Positions 10,223 through 22,211 are shown, counted from the first letter of the stretch. The stretch: DNA of 36,538 nucleotides from Plantago elongata (GCA_036897095.1 JAYMSP010001078.1:1-36538), one strand, 5' to 3'. The notes: generated from the letters alone by a model not told the origin. Translations and numbers: made by a program.

Positions 10223-11338
10223 ACTAACAATGATGAGATGATCACCCAAGAAATATGAACAAGTTCTTGCTCATTCGAATATTATCAGGCTAGCAGACCG
10301 CGGCAATACACTAATGCAACATGCGACCAAGAGAATATCTCATGTATTTCTCCAAGTGGTGGATATATTCACGAGTACCGGTGGTGGCAAGAGGTATCGT
10401 ACTCTGTCTGAAGTGATGAAATTGGACATGAAGGAGAGGTAATCTTTCTTGTTGATGAATGAAAACATCTACTGCTTAATTGCAGGAAGTCAGGAAGTGA
10501 TCTTGAAGCGAATCTGATTACCAAGTAGATTGGTCGGATGGATCTTTTGTAGATGATGAGACTACTACTAATGCATAACAAAAGTGGTCATGTATTTTGC
10601 TCTTTGACCGGATTTTTCTTTATAAAAGTCGCACAATAATGTAAATATTCATCAACACAAACTATAGCAAAAGAACTTAAATACCTGTTAGTCTGTTACA
10701 ACCAACAATGTCGACCATATTGTAAAGGGAAGATGTTGCTCGGGACAAATGTACGCGAACAATGCAGCTAGACATTACTTGACGAGCGAAGAGTAAAGGA
10801 CTCTGAATGGAATATACTTTGACGCAGGACTATGAAATACAAGGACTGATTCATAATAATAAGAAAGATTTGGTCCAGTACGCATTCAGTGAAACTAAAT
10901 CAGGATGTACATCAGGCTGCAAGAGTTGCACATCCCAATTTCTAGGGCTTAATCGAAACATAATTACTTAGAATTCTGTTACATTTCAGTTAATCTTCTT
11001 TGTTCTTTTGTAGTAAAACAGAGTATATATCGTTCTGTCTATGATTATTATTGAATTGATACAAGAACTCGAGAAGATAATATTTGTTCACATAGATGAT
11101 CAAACAAACTGATGCTCAATTTATTGAACTCTCATTCAGATTACAATAGCTCAATGGTCAGACACGTTACTGTTAATGAAATGGATTACAATGGAATCAA
11201 ACATTGACAAAGTTAAGGTTTGCAAAACTGGGATAGGCACAAACCAGTCAGCTCACTCTGTTAGAGAAAACAAAAGACAAGGAAAAAGAACTCTCAGGCC
11301 ATTCAGCTGATGAAAAAACTCAATGATGTGATCGCGGT
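9853..11338. other. Gene-free region between DUF569 and laccase genes
   Basis: Contains the 3' flanks of both genes and a compound microsatellite near 10175-10222. No open frame in it resembles a known protein. The rest looks like ordinary unique intergenic DNA. Confidence 0.55.
10173..10222. repeat. Compound microsatellite (CATA)n-(TA)n
   Basis: About six CATA/TACA units run straight into about eleven TA units. Confidence 0.95.
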
Positions 11339-13700
11339 TTAGCATTTTGGAAGATCAGCTGGTGGAGGAAGGAGCTTTTGGTTAGGAAGTTTCCCATCCA
11401 ACACGAGCCATGCCATCTTCAAACCCCACGTCGTATGGACTTCCAGATGACAATGCATGAACCATACACCTGGTCCAAGTGAAACAACAATCAATATCTG
11501 TGTGGCATGCCATGTACCTGCCTAATTTATTTTATACTAGCAGGTTGAGATTGTTTAGTCTATAACATGAACTTTCATACTTTTTCTTCTTAGTTTTTAC
11601 TCACCTGGATTGTCAGCCAAGAACCGTATTGCAACCCATCCACCAGATGGCACACCGACAGTGTTCCTCTCAACCGGATCAACAAGATTGAACTTTTCCG
11701 GGTCGTTATTAGGATCATAGTTTCCGAATCCTTGTCCAACGACGAAGAAGTTAAATCCGTGGAGATGCAATGGATGGCTTTCTGCACCAAGAATGCTGGT
11801 ATCCTGCATCACTAACTCAACACTAGTGTTATAGTTCAAAACCATTAGTTTTGTACCATTTGTCACCATAGTGTTATTAGGAGGGGTTCCGGTGTAATTG
11901 AACCATTTTGAAGGACTGAATGGGAAGTCGGGGCTGTAAACTCCGCTAGACTGGCCTGTGTAATGTGCCTGGAGAAGGGCTGTTGTTGGCTGAACAAAGG
12001 ATATGTTACTGATCGATGCAGAAAACCGTGTCCCGTTAGGCCCTTGACAGGTTTGGTTATTTTTGAGGTCGCATGGGCTTGTTCCTAGTCCTACTGTGAA
12101 AAAGAATTTTTTGTCAACATTTTGTGGAACATTGGCAGGGAACTGTGAACTGGCTAAGCTTCTTAGCTTTTGTGTGAAATTGAAGACAAATGAGGTGTCA
12201 TTTATAGCTGGGAGAGTTGGTTTGTATAGTGGCAGTTTTTTCATGAAAGAGGCTGAGTGTCGTAAAAGGGATTCATACTCCAGGACACCAGCAACAGTTG
12301 AATTGTCGAATGTCCCTTGCCCCGTGGCGTATGGTCGAGCAGTCATGAGGAAAGTGGCACCTGGGAAATTTGGTTTGGTCTTTAGAAGAATGTTTGAGGT
12401 TTGTCCTGGGGTGATTAGAATTGTGTCGGTTTCAAAAGGCTTGACATATAATGCATCAACATCGACTACGGTGAGGGTGTGATTGGCAATACTAAAGAAG
12501 AGATCGTCATTAAGTGCAGCATTGATCACACGGAGCATGTATGTCTTTCCTGGCTTTACTCTCAGTTTGAATGTATCTGGCACAGAAAAACAAAAATGAA
12601 ATTAATCAAACTCACAGTTGATTTCACATGCAATTTTATTTTGTATGTAAATGGTATCACTGCCAATTGACTAATGTAATTTTCACCTTTTGCGGAACAA
12701 TTATACAATGGTCCTGGAAGTCCATTGATTGTATATGCATCAGATACATTTGGGCCTCCACCTGTTCGTGTAGCTTGGTTCACTATAGCTTCAGTATCCG
12801 CATTGAACCATTCTCCTGCAAATAAATTGATACACTATTTATGTTCTGAATTCTGATTGATTATGATCTATTCTAGACAGATTGTTGTCTTTGTAAAAGA
12901 AGCAGAGAAGAAGTGTTTGTAAAGACAGTTTCTGTTACAAGCCCGCTTAAAGTAAGACCACAATGTTTATGATATTCATCACTCACCAAATACGATTGGG
13001 ACTTCCTGATATGGTTTTGAGAAAGGGTAAGGAACATTTTTCTTTGGAAGGATGATTATAGGGCCATAAAGCGTCGCTCTTAGCCATGAAATATGTGCAT
13101 GCCACCACAGGGTTCCACGTTGGCCAGTCACAGTGAAATTGTACACGTAGCTATTCCCTGTCTGTATGGGACACTGAGTTACATAGGCTGGTCCGTCTGC
13201 CCATCCGCTGCGAAGCTGTCTGATCCCATGCCTATAATGTAAAACTTGTCAGACTTAGTACCTCGCAAGAACTGCTCATTAATAAGTAAACAACATTATT
13301 GATGTGCTATGTATAGACTAATGCACATATATATACCAGTGAATGGTGATATTATTGGACACATGGTTCGTCACTTTTATAACTAGTCGATCACCCTCTC
13401 TTGCCAAGATACGTGGTCCAGGGAATTTTCCATTTACAGTGACTATACTTTTCGTGTGACATAATCGTGTGACATTTTGCAGCTGAATCTGCATAAGTTT
13501 CAGAAAGAAAAAACTATATATGTTATTATATGAAATGGCTAAGGGAAAAAATAGTTTAAAGTTTAAACACATGTAGACAGTTAATAACATACGTTGAAGT
13601 CGTAATGCCTGGTTTCTGCTAGAGCAAGACGAGGACTCGCTGACAATGCAATGAACGATACAAAGATTCCAATCGAAACCAGTAACTGAGAGACACCCAT
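11339..13700 (-). CDS. LAC17: Laccase, LAC17/LAC2-like, complete, six exons
   Basis: Exons on the minus strand are 13700-13593, 13488-13337, 13231-12987, 12815-12687, 12576-11605 and 11469-11339. All introns are GT-AG and the exons give 578 residues, the usual plant laccase length. A signal peptide (about 1-28, cut near LALA/ETRHY) targets it to the cell wall. It is a secreted multicopper oxidase that oxidises monolignols and drives lignin polymerisation. The four copper motifs are intact: HWHG (86-89), WHAH (130-133), HPLHLH (479-484) and HCHLEVH (541-547) with axial Met554; Cys542 is the T1 copper ligand. Several N-x-S/T sites are visible. From memory it aligns closely with Arabidopsis LAC17 over its whole length; LAC2 is the alternative, and orthology needs a tree. 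A miR397 site lies in exon 5 and a TATA box about 85 bp upstream of the ATG. Confidence 0.96.
12507..12527 (-). promoter_or_regulatory. miR397 target site in laccase exon 5
   Basis: The mRNA reads GATCAATGCTGCACTTAATG plus A, encoding INAALND. Against canonical miR397 (TCATTGAGTGCAGCGTTGAT plus G), the plus-strand sequence differs at only three positions. Two of these become G:U wobbles and one is a mismatch at the miRNA 3' end. Positions 10-11, where cleavage occurs, pair perfectly. miR397 cleavage of LAC2, LAC4 and LAC17 is established in Arabidopsis and couples laccase level to copper status and lignification. Confidence 0.88.
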
Positions 13701-13782
13701 CTTTCTTTGTGTTCAAATGATGGATGAGTGAAGAACTCTGGTCTTGTTCTGTTGTGGTGCTGATAGACCAAATGAAAGGGGA

Positions 13783-13791
13783 ATTTATAAG
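13783..13791 (-). promoter_or_regulatory. Laccase TATA box
   Basis: On the minus strand the sequence reads CTTATAAATTCC about 85 bp upstream of the laccase ATG, a normal distance for a plant TATA box with a short leader. Confidence 0.6.
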
Positions 13792-15540
13792 AGTTATTTG
13801 GTTGATTTGTTTATAATAGTTTAAAGAGGTATAAATTGCAAAATGTGGAAGATAAGTGTTTTAAAAACATGAGTACTACTTTTCTAGTACCTACAGTGGT
13901 TGGAAAACAACATTAGAGTGCTGTCAAAGACAATCTAGTTCTGCTGTTTTTTAACCTTCTTTCACTGTTATTGCTGTCATGTCTTGGCAGATTTTGTTCT
14001 CTTAAGCAAACATGACTTGGTGATCATCCTAGCTAAACATAGATGGTCCAATCTACTACATAGGTTTATCCAATTTTGCAATTGTTTGCAGTTGTGGCCA
14101 TACTGCTATCTGTTTCATGTAGCCTGTAAATTCAAGTTCACTTGTAGTAACAATTTAATGGTCGTTATCGACATTACCTTTAGCGTTTGCACGGAAGGTT
14201 GAATAAGGTCTCGACTTGGAGTATTCGTGAAAGAGTTAAAATGTTTTAGTGAATTTTGAGACAGATAGCTAGTTTTCTCTTATCAGTAATTGACTAAGGA
14301 GTATGTGTTTCATGGTATGAGGAGTTTGAGTTGAGAAGCTCAATTTGGTGGCTATGGAGTTTTCATACTTGAGGTTTAATTCCAAGTAAGAGACCTACAC
14401 GTATTGTATTCTGTAGGACCTGTCCATTAAAGTAGAAGTAGTACATATTTTCGGGAAATTTATGTCCTCCCAAAGCAAAGTAAGGCCAAAATGAATTTTG
14501 TATTGGAGCTGTTTCTTCCAGATTGCATGCATGGATGAAAAGCAAAGCATGGTCTATTTAGTCCACCTGTTCAGGTACATTCTATCAATTTGAAGAAAAT
14601 AATTAATCTTTCAATGTCTTTGAACTGTCTGTTTAGAAAAATGTTGGGGTTGTTTCACAATTCTTGGGGTTACAATTAAAAAGTTTACCAGTTTACTTAG
14701 GTTTATATTGTTTGTGTAATGTTTATCGGACTTGCAATTTTCAAATTTGTAAAATTAAGAGGTGTTTCTGAGTCGAAGAATTTTGAAAATCTGATATACT
14801 ACTTAAATAAGGTACGTGGGTTTTTAAATTATTCGATCTGACTTTCACGACCCATTTAAACATACAAACCACACATATTTTGGGCCACGAATTTTCCACT
14901 TCAACTATGTTTGGCAGGTGCAGTGGTGATACCAAGTCGAACTTTCAAGACTTGGCAAATGGTCCATGAGTAATTTATAGACTTGATAATGTAATTTACA
15001 TTACTTTGTAAATGGGAGATATAGTAAATGGTACAATGTAACTTTGCTTATATTTTTTTTAGTAAAAATTTGTTCATCAAATCACTATAATTTCAATATT
15101 GAATATACATATTTGACCCTTAGTATAATAAACAACTTCAACCCTTCTCCTTCTTATCGCCACATGTCACTTTCCATCCATTATTTTTATTAATTTTAAA
15201 TTTTAATTTTGTCAACTTTAAAATATTTATAACTTGAAAATAAAAATGTAAAAAATAGATAAAAATTACTAACAGTTTTATATTTTCGAGATCTATAAAT
15301 ATAAATCACTATCAACTATGTTTGAATTATTATTTTGATACTAACAACTTTATTCGAATCTTAATAAATTATAAAACAATTCTAAAAATACAATGTTACA
15401 AATTTTAGCTTTTAAACACTCTTATAAATATCTTGAATATGTAAAAATAAGGATCAAGTACATATAACTTGAGATAAAACCAAACAACCCCTTAACCAAT
15501 TTTCAGAAAATTGTTAAAAGTCCCCCATTTGTTCTTTTCT
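13792..15540. other. Gene-free region upstream of the laccase gene
   Basis: Divergent spacer with no supportable coding sequence. The part nearest the laccase is presumably its promoter. From about 15000 the DNA becomes very AT-rich with short A/T runs. Confidence 0.55.
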
Positions 15541-15960
15541 TCTCCATTCTTCTTCTTCTTCTTCCTCTTCTTCGTTATTCTGCTTGTAATCGGTGGTGGT
15601 GAGACGGAGGACTGTGGTGGTGGTGATGATGCGGAAGATTGGTGGATGAAGGTTGGAGGAGGTCGAACCCGTCAGTGAGGGCGGATCTGATCAGTGGTGC
15701 CGTGGTGGTGACCGCTGGTGAAGGCGGATCAGATCAGTGGTGTCGTGGTGGTGACTGCCGGTGAGGGCGGATCTTCTTCTTCTTCTTCTTCTTCTTCTTC
15801 TTCTTCTTCTTCTTCTTCTTCTTCTTCTTCTTCTTCGTTGTTCAACTTGAAGTGGTGGGAGCAATTGGTGGTGGTGGTGGTGGTGTGATGGAGGATTGTG
15901 GTGGTTGACAGGTGGTGGTGGTGAGGCGGAGGTCTGTGGTGGTGGACGCGGGACTGGACA
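15541..15960. repeat. CTT microsatellite and GGT-rich minisatellite block
   Basis: A short CTT-rich tract at about 15548-15570 is followed by GGTGGT-rich sequence and a partly duplicated unit of about 50-60 bp (GATCAGTGGTGCCGTGGTGG at 15689 and GATCAGTGGTGTCGTGGTGG at 15731). Then comes a nearly pure (CTT)n of about 65 bp (15772-15836) and further GGT-rich sequence. No conserved reading frame is evident, so this is low-complexity DNA, not a gene. Confidence 0.85.
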
Positions 15961-16079
15961 AAAATTTTAAGAAAAAAGTGATAAAGTAAGAAAGAAGGTA
16001 ATAAATTATGAATGTGATTGTATAAAGTATAAGAAATATTGAATAAAATATGATAAATAATGCATAAAGTATGAGAGAT

Positions 16080-16161
16080 GTTTTATATTTAACGAAGCGG
16101 GATTTCCAAATCGGGACAAACTAAAATGGAAAGCGGGACTTTCAAACTGGGACGGAGGGAG
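16080..16161. mobile_element. Stowaway-like MITE terminus (one end)
   Basis: Ends GGGACGGAGGGAG followed by TA, the classic Tc1/mariner-type Stowaway terminal sequence and target dinucleotide. The inner sequence GCGGGACTTTCAAACTGG is typical of this group. I found no matching left terminus, so the element is truncated or the other end has decayed. Confidence 0.55.
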
Positions 16162-16977
16162 TATTTGACAAAAAATGTATGAAGTTGGATGAATTTGTTA
16201 GTTAAAGAAAATTAAAAGGAGTGCCGTGAATTAGTATGAATTAGTAAAAAATTTCTTTATAAATAAGTAAAAATATACTTTTTTCCTAAGTCACATGGAT
16301 TGTTCCTAATTACAAGTTCTAATAAACCATGTATGTCCAAGTATTTCTTTTAAAGGGTAATATTTACATTTGCCATATATTTTATCAAACAGACATCCTA
16401 ACTCCTATATATATTTACTTCAATAATTTGCTCAAACAAACGTCCTAATCAGCTTTAAACTTAAACTCCACTTTATACATCTCACTCATTCCACCACAAA
16501 TATCACCATTAAAATGAATCGAAAACTTAGATTGCAAATTATTGATTGATATTTGTAAATAATTTTAATTTATAATCTTATAATAATGGTACGTGTGGAT
16601 GTGTAGTTCAAGATGAAACCGAACCTAAATTAGTGCGGGTGAGATCTGTAAACTGTTCAACCCAAAACTTCGAGATTTGCAGTTCGCCCTCTCTATTCAA
16701 AACCCATTTCAACATTGGTAGGCTGGAGATTTGGCATCTTTCCCAGCAGACACATGCAAAAAGTGGTTCCAAAATCCACACTCCACACAACAGGAAGAAA
16801 AAGTAAAAACCATAATCCCAACACTTTTGTTGATTAACCCTTTCTCAATCTCAAAATTAACACTCAATTCAATTCATACACACCTTTTCTTGTTTACCAT
16901 TCCCCACAATACTCATTGCAGCTTGATTAATTAGGATAATTCATATTTAACTTGATTGAATTATACTTGAAATAACT

Positions 16978-17175
16978 AAACTGAAATAAAGTATAAATTA
17001 TAATTGAACTGAACCGAATTGATTTTCAGTTGAAGAGTACGTAGTCTTAGCCTTGACCTTAGAATGTATTTTCTTCAACTGAAAATTAAATCAATTCAGT
17101 TTAGTACATCGTAGTTCAGTTCAGTTCAATTCAATTTAATTATAATTTATATTTTACTTCAATTCAGTTCAATGC
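16978..17175. mobile_element. AT-rich foldback (MITE-like) element
   Basis: The left arm (about 16978-17036, with AGTATAAATTATAATTGAAC and GATTTTCAGTTGAAGA) is repeated in reverse complement in the right arm (about 17070-17172, with TCTTCAACTGAAAAT and TAATTATAATTTATATTTTA). The right arm has about 40 extra bp of AGTTCAGTTCA-type repeat. The loop is about 35 bp. No coding capacity. It lies in the 5' region of the F-box gene. Confidence 0.7.
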
Positions 17176-17392
17176 AGTTTATTAAATATCAAATCACACC
17201 CTTAACCCTTACCCTTAGTACACTACTCTTGATCGAAACTATTCAACCAGCCCATTACCTTTCATCTCTTTGGTGGAGGACTTCTGCCATTTATTCTCCT
17301 ATTGACCCAGCTGGTACTCACCCAGCTCCCGTGTGCATTAAAGCATATGGGGTATTGGGATTTCATCAGCTAGCTTGCCCATTTTTTCACTG

Positions 17393-17498
17393 GTAAGCCT
17401 TTTCAATTTCTGAGCCTTGAATACAACTGGGTTTTTAAGGATGTCAATGATTTGATTGCAAAGATTGGAGCTTTTTAGATGATTTTGATAGTTTACAG
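17393..17498 (+). other. Possible 5'-UTR intron of the F-box gene
   Basis: A good donor (CTG/GTAAGC at 17393) and an acceptor (TTTACAG ending 17498) lie upstream of the F-box start codon. The interval also carries part of a 62-bp-spaced direct repeat, GCAAAGATTGGAGCTTTTT, at about 17458 and 17520. This is inference from splice-like motifs only. Confidence 0.4.
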
Positions 17499-17551
17499 TA
17501 AAGGGTATTAGAATTTATTGCAAAGATTGGAGCTTTTTTTAGATTCTTGAT

Positions 17552-19393
17552 ATGTTGTCTGATCTATGTGGATCGGGCTTGCTTTCTTCTTTGCCTGATG
17601 ATATATTTGCTGCTATATTGAGATTCCTCGCGCCTAGAGATGTTTGTAGGCTTGGCCTCACCTGTAGGGACCTCCATTCTGTGGTGGCTTCTGATAAGGT
17701 GTGGCTATCACAGTGTGATGAGTTAGGGCTGATTGCTTGTCGAGTTCTTGTGGAATGGAGGAAAGGGGTTTGCTCTTACAAAGCGTTGTACCGGTTTCTT
17801 ATTCATATTCAACCACTTCTTGGCATTTGGGTTCATCAGAATCCGGAGCTGGGAAATGTAGTTTATGTTATGCCTGGTTTCTTGTCGGTTGTTGGGTGTC
17901 GGATAATTCCACAAGAAGTCGGTCCACTAGGCGTAGAGGGCAGTCCTATTTTATGGGCGCCTGTATTTGAGATTCTTTGCAGTTATGAGGGTACTGCCGT
18001 GTTCTTTTTACATGGTAGGGAGGATGGAGGAGATTGTGTCTATCCTGGTTTGCTGAAATCAGTTGATAGGGCTTGCAATGTTCTTTTGCTAGAGGTTGAG
18101 CCTCGGCGTAAGAAGCTGGCTCATAGTAGGAGCTTTGACCACGAAGTGGATACGGATGTGGCAAGGAAGTTATCTAGGTCGGAAAGTGGGATTTCGAAGT
18201 CACAGAGAATGCCTGGGCAGAAAGTGACAACATTGCCTTTTAGCCGGTTAGGTTTCGGAGATAGGAGAAGGCTACTTGACACTGTTACTAGCCATGTTCG
18301 TTTACACGTAACTGATGCAACGAATATGCTTTTGTTTCCACGATCAAAAAATAATGAGGTGGATTTGCAACATGATCTTGCAGTTTTACACGAAAGGAGA
18401 TTGTACCTTTTGCAAGTTTATAACAACGGTGGTGCTTACCATGATCTTAAGTCTGGACCGGAATTGCCTTTAGGTCCTGCTGAGTCAAGGTCAGATGAGG
18501 TAAAAGAGAACAGTGATTGTACAAGTAGCTCTCTTACTTTACCCACTGGAGACGTTCCAATACATTGCACCAAAGGTAAGACACTTTCTGGGTTTTTCAA
18601 GAATGGTCTTAAGCAGATACTTGGGAAATCGAGCTCAACAAATGGTACCAAGGAAAATCAGAAGACTTCTAGCTGTGATAGTAAATATATACATCTTCAT
18701 GAATTTCTGCAATCAGGTGATACTATAGGGTTGAGCTTACGTGCTACAACTATGAAATTGTCTTCTTACAGAGCATGGCCGAATATGCATGACAGTCGAT
18801 TTGCTCTCTACAAGTTGCCAGTGCGGACTTCAAGTATAAGCCACGAATTTGCTGGTCTGTGGGGCGGAACTTTTGGGCTGCCTCCAGGGAGAACATCTGA
18901 AGAGAAGCCTGGAAAGGCTCTCTTCTTTATTTTGATCTCTTACGAAGAGTATGAAGGGCAACAGGTACTAATTGGGACCAAAATTCTGGAAGGTACCTCC
19001 TATGTTTTGCATCCTAACGGCTCAGCTATGTTTATAGTAAACACTGGTTGCCCATCAACGGATGAATTTCCATGGGATCGTGATGGAGACTCCAGTCCTC
19101 TGGATATAAAGCAGTCTTTTTCGGGAGAAGGTATTGCAAATGGGTATGGATTCAGATATCCTGGCTCTAAACCTGGTTCGCTGTTTGTAACTGGAGAGGG
19201 GATTGTCTTTGTATGGAAAGAATCCCGGGCTGTATTGACCTTACGGAGGCTCAACTTGCCAGATCTTTTGAAGAGGGGTGAAAAGGTACCTGCTCTGTCA
19301 CCGATTTCCAACTTTGCATATCTAACCAAGACGTACTCAAATGTATATTCTGGATTCTCAAGTTCCACAAATGGGCTATCTTCACCAAGGTGA
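17552..19393 (+). CDS. F-box protein (At5g39450-like), 613 aa
   Basis: A single open frame from MLSDLCGSG. The F-box is at about residues 10-56 (SSLPDDIFAAILRFLAPRDV through TCRDLHSVVASDKVWLSQC). It would bind SKP1 and make this the substrate receptor of an SCF ubiquitin ligase. The remaining ~550 residues contain no Kelch or LRR repeats that I recognise. They include conserved-looking stretches such as GIWVHQNPELGN, FAGLWGGTFGLPPGR (around 444-458) and LFFILISYEEYEGQQ. The architecture and length match the small plant-specific group typified by Arabidopsis At5g39450, whose substrate I do not know. The stop codon overlaps a strong splice donor (AAG/GTGAGT at 19390), so a downstream exon beginning at 20946 could replace the last codons with RTNPI-stop, about 617 residues in total. 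Confidence 0.9.
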   Translation: MLSDLCGSGLLSSLPDDIFAAILRFLAPRDVCRLGLTCRDLHSVVASDKVWLSQCDELGLIACRVLVEWRKGVCSYKALYRFLIHIQPLLGIWVHQNPELGNVVYVMPGFLSVVGCRIIPQEVGPLGVEGSPILWAPVFEILCSYEGTAVFFLHGREDGGDCVYPGLLKSVDRACNVLLLEVEPRRKKLAHSRSFDHEVDTDVARKLSRSESGISKSQRMPGQKVTTLPFSRLGFGDRRRLLDTVTSHVRLHVTDATNMLLFPRSKNNEVDLQHDLAVLHERRLYLLQVYNNGGAYHDLKSGPELPLGPAESRSDEVKENSDCTSSSLTLPTGDVPIHCTKGKTLSGFFKNGLKQILGKSSSTNGTKENQKTSSCDSKYIHLHEFLQSGDTIGLSLRATTMKLSSYRAWPNMHDSRFALYKLPVRTSSISHEFAGLWGGTFGLPPGRTSEEKPGKALFFILISYEEYEGQQVLIGTKILEGTSYVLHPNGSAMFIVNTGCPSTDEFPWDRDGDSSPLDIKQSFSGEGIANGYGFRYPGSKPGSLFVTGEGIVFVWKESRAVLTLRRLNLPDLLKRGEKVPALSPISNFAYLTKTYSNVYSGFSSSTNGLSSPR

Positions 19394-22211
19394 GTTTCTC
19401 TCCGTCAACAAGCCTTTGGTTATTTTGTCCTTTATTGATTCCAAATCACAAAAGCTTGTTGCGTGTGTATTAAAGTATAAACTTCTTTCCCGTTGATTTG
19501 GTTTCGATTTGGTACAGCTGATAGGAATTGAAATAATATATATTAGTCATGGCGAATTGAATGTGATTTAATTTTATTTCGAGGTTTGCTTATAACTAAA
19601 TAAACAACTGCCGTTTGGCCAAATGAGGACATCAAATAGTGGACTATGCTAGATTACATTCTGTCTATGATTTTCTTTTCCCATTGTTATAAATAAGCTC
19701 TGGTTTTTACTCTGAGTGTTCCTTTAATTGTGAAATGTGAGACTCTTTCTCTTAAATGAAATATCCTAGTTATAGTTCGTCCTGCTACTATCTCAGAAGT
19801 CCTATTTTAACAGTGACAGTTCATTGAAATGCACAAAATTCAGGTTTTGGATGAAGAAAACACGTGAAAGATCTGTAGCTTGTTCATTGAAAACTCTTAT
19901 CAAAATTGAATATCACTGTAAAAGCTGTCATATTTAAGATACTTATAGATGGTCCTTGTTACTAGATATGCTTATGCATGAGGGGCCATATAGAATGCTT
20001 AAATTGGTATTTTCTGCATTTAACATGAGAGTTAAATCTTTTGGGCCAATAAATTTGGAATCGGCCTGACAATCCAATAGAATCACACACCTTCTACAGG
20101 TGCTACCATGCTCCATTAGTGCAAAATTTTGATTTCATGCATGTACGCACGCACACACACATACATTCCAATAATATCTACAATCCATACTATATAGTAT
20201 GTATACATTCCCACCATGGCTCTGACACAGTTCTATGCATTAAATCCTATTTTGGTGGCTAAGTGTGATCACCTTTTGACAACATCGTTTGAGAATTAAG
20301 CTTTTCAGTTCAGGTCTATCTGGTAATTGTAAGGTGTCATGATGTATATAGCTTCATAAATGAATGTCATCTGATTTAGCACAAAAGTATAGCTATCCAT
20401 TAAGCTAATCCTAGCAAAATATACATTTGGAATTCTGTAATTGATCAAACCTCGAGGAAAAGAACTAACAGTAGAAAACAGGTTCTTACATTCACCTCGC
20501 ACTACTTCACCTCGATAATGGGGAGAGGCATCTCTTTGACTGCTCTCCTCAAAAGTCTGGATTTCATCCATGTTGACATTTCAAGTTAGTTAAGAGAAAT
20601 TGTTGCTATTTCCAAGGTCTGATATCTTTATTTATTTTTTATTGGCCAGATCATTTCATTGATACAAATAATATCCAAATGCCAAATCCGACTTTCACAG
20701 ATTCCACTTTTTATAAGAAAGGAAATTATGTATACATAGGGAAAGCTAGTTACATTTTTGATTTAACATAAGGTTTCAGTCGTATTGTTGTTCTAGTTCA
20801 GTATTTGACAATTCTGTCATTATTCTCATGCTTTATTTAAACGTCTTCACTTCTAGTGATGCTACCTCCTTTCATTAAGTCCCTTAGTAGATCCTGAATA
20901 GTCTTAATAATAGTTTCTGATGACATCAACACTTATCTCTGACAGGACAAACCCTATATAAGACCTCACACGATGGAAGTGCACAATCCCAAAGTCATTT
21001 GTGCCCTGTTGGAAACTTTCTCGACACCTATGGACAGACGTCATTGAAGTCGTTGTTAGCTTTGATGGTTTAAAGAAGCCTCTCCTTGATGCAAGATGTT
21101 TGAAATATTACTGTCAACTGTAGTAATCTGTACCTAGGTAGTCTTTTGGAAAGGAAATAAGCTTTGTGGATTTGGAAATGGTTATGGCATTTGGAGTTGT
21201 AGGGCAGTAGAGCTTGATGTTATTTGTACTCGCCCCGGTTTGTGTAAAAGTTAAAAAGAAGTAAAACCACTGTGTTAGCATAAAGAGGATTAGAAGAATA
21301 CAGTTCCTTCTCATTTCTAAAATGAGAAGTTTGTGTGATTTGTGAATTTCAATATCCAAATTAAGTAATCACATAGTTCGTGTGATTTGTGAAATTCAAC
21401 CGGAATTGAGATATCTCAGTTCGAGTGCGTGCAAAGTCAAGAGCTACTAACAAATTCAACATTCCTAGTGTCATCATCAGATTGAAATATACAAGATCTG
21501 TTATACTTCCACATTTGGATAGTAAAACCATTTAAAACAAAATTTGTGTGACAATCAAAAGCTGAAAGTTGAAACTATCTTCACATAAAGAACAATTTTT
21601 TTTTTCTGAAACGTTTACCTCAATTTCAAAAGTCTGTTGTAAAGCAAGACATATGGAAGTAATAACAATCATGTAGCCATGACTTGCACATTATAATTGG
21701 GGCACTAATTAATGCAGTTTGAGAACCTTCCAACTTCCCAAGTCTGAAACATTGACAGACTTCTTCAAAGTCAAAACTGGTTGGTAGAACTCAGGAACTA
21801 ATTAGCTTCTGCCCACTTCTTGTTTCCCCACTATCTTTTTCCCTTTCTGTTCAGTTTTATCAAGGAAAAAAAATCACCTGTAATCACATATGATGATATG
21901 CTCTGCCTGTAAGAGATTCTTGTGCAACAACTGGTAGATAGTACTGTGCTATAATATCTTCAAAATACAGTTGTTTATGATACAAGCTTTTCCTTTTGGC
22001 GGGCCATTGATTAAAAAGGTCAGTTTTCTAGTTTCTGTGACTCAACAACGCAAAGGTCTAATCTTTCATCCCTATCCATCATACTACTTCCATTTTCCTT
22101 GTGAAGAAATTTGGTTTGTTATTTATTAGCTATCTTTTCAGTTTAATGATGGTGATCCATTTCTTGATGTTGGGTTTTGCATAAAGTGCAGAAAACAGGA
22201 GGAGAAAAGAA
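19394..22211. other. Spacer between F-box and PSI-like genes, with probable F-box 3' exon/UTR
   Basis: There are no large open frames. If the donor at 19390 is used, 19390-20945 is an intron and 20946 to about 21260 is the terminal exon and 3' UTR. A (CA)n patch near 20143-20163 and the perfect palindrome CATACTATATAGTATG (about 20187) are the only other structures noted. The sequence just before 22212 ends in AAAGTGCAG, so a 5'-UTR intron of the next gene is possible. Confidence 0.5.

Noticed and set aside
10369..10581. 70-codon minus-strand open frame between DUF569 and laccase
   Set aside because: No recognisable domain, no convincing splice partners and no codon pattern suggesting coding.
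13318..13716. Continuous reading through laccase intron 1
   Set aside because: The open frame crosses a clear GT-AG intron (13592-13489). Splicing joins HYDFN to [10 protein letters not shown], the conserved laccase sequence, whereas the unspliced reading inserts unrelated hydrophobic residues.
15541..15960. Glycine- or serine-rich protein gene encoded by the GGT/CTT block
   Set aside because: No start-to-stop frame of useful length runs through it, and the composition is explained by simple-sequence expansion.
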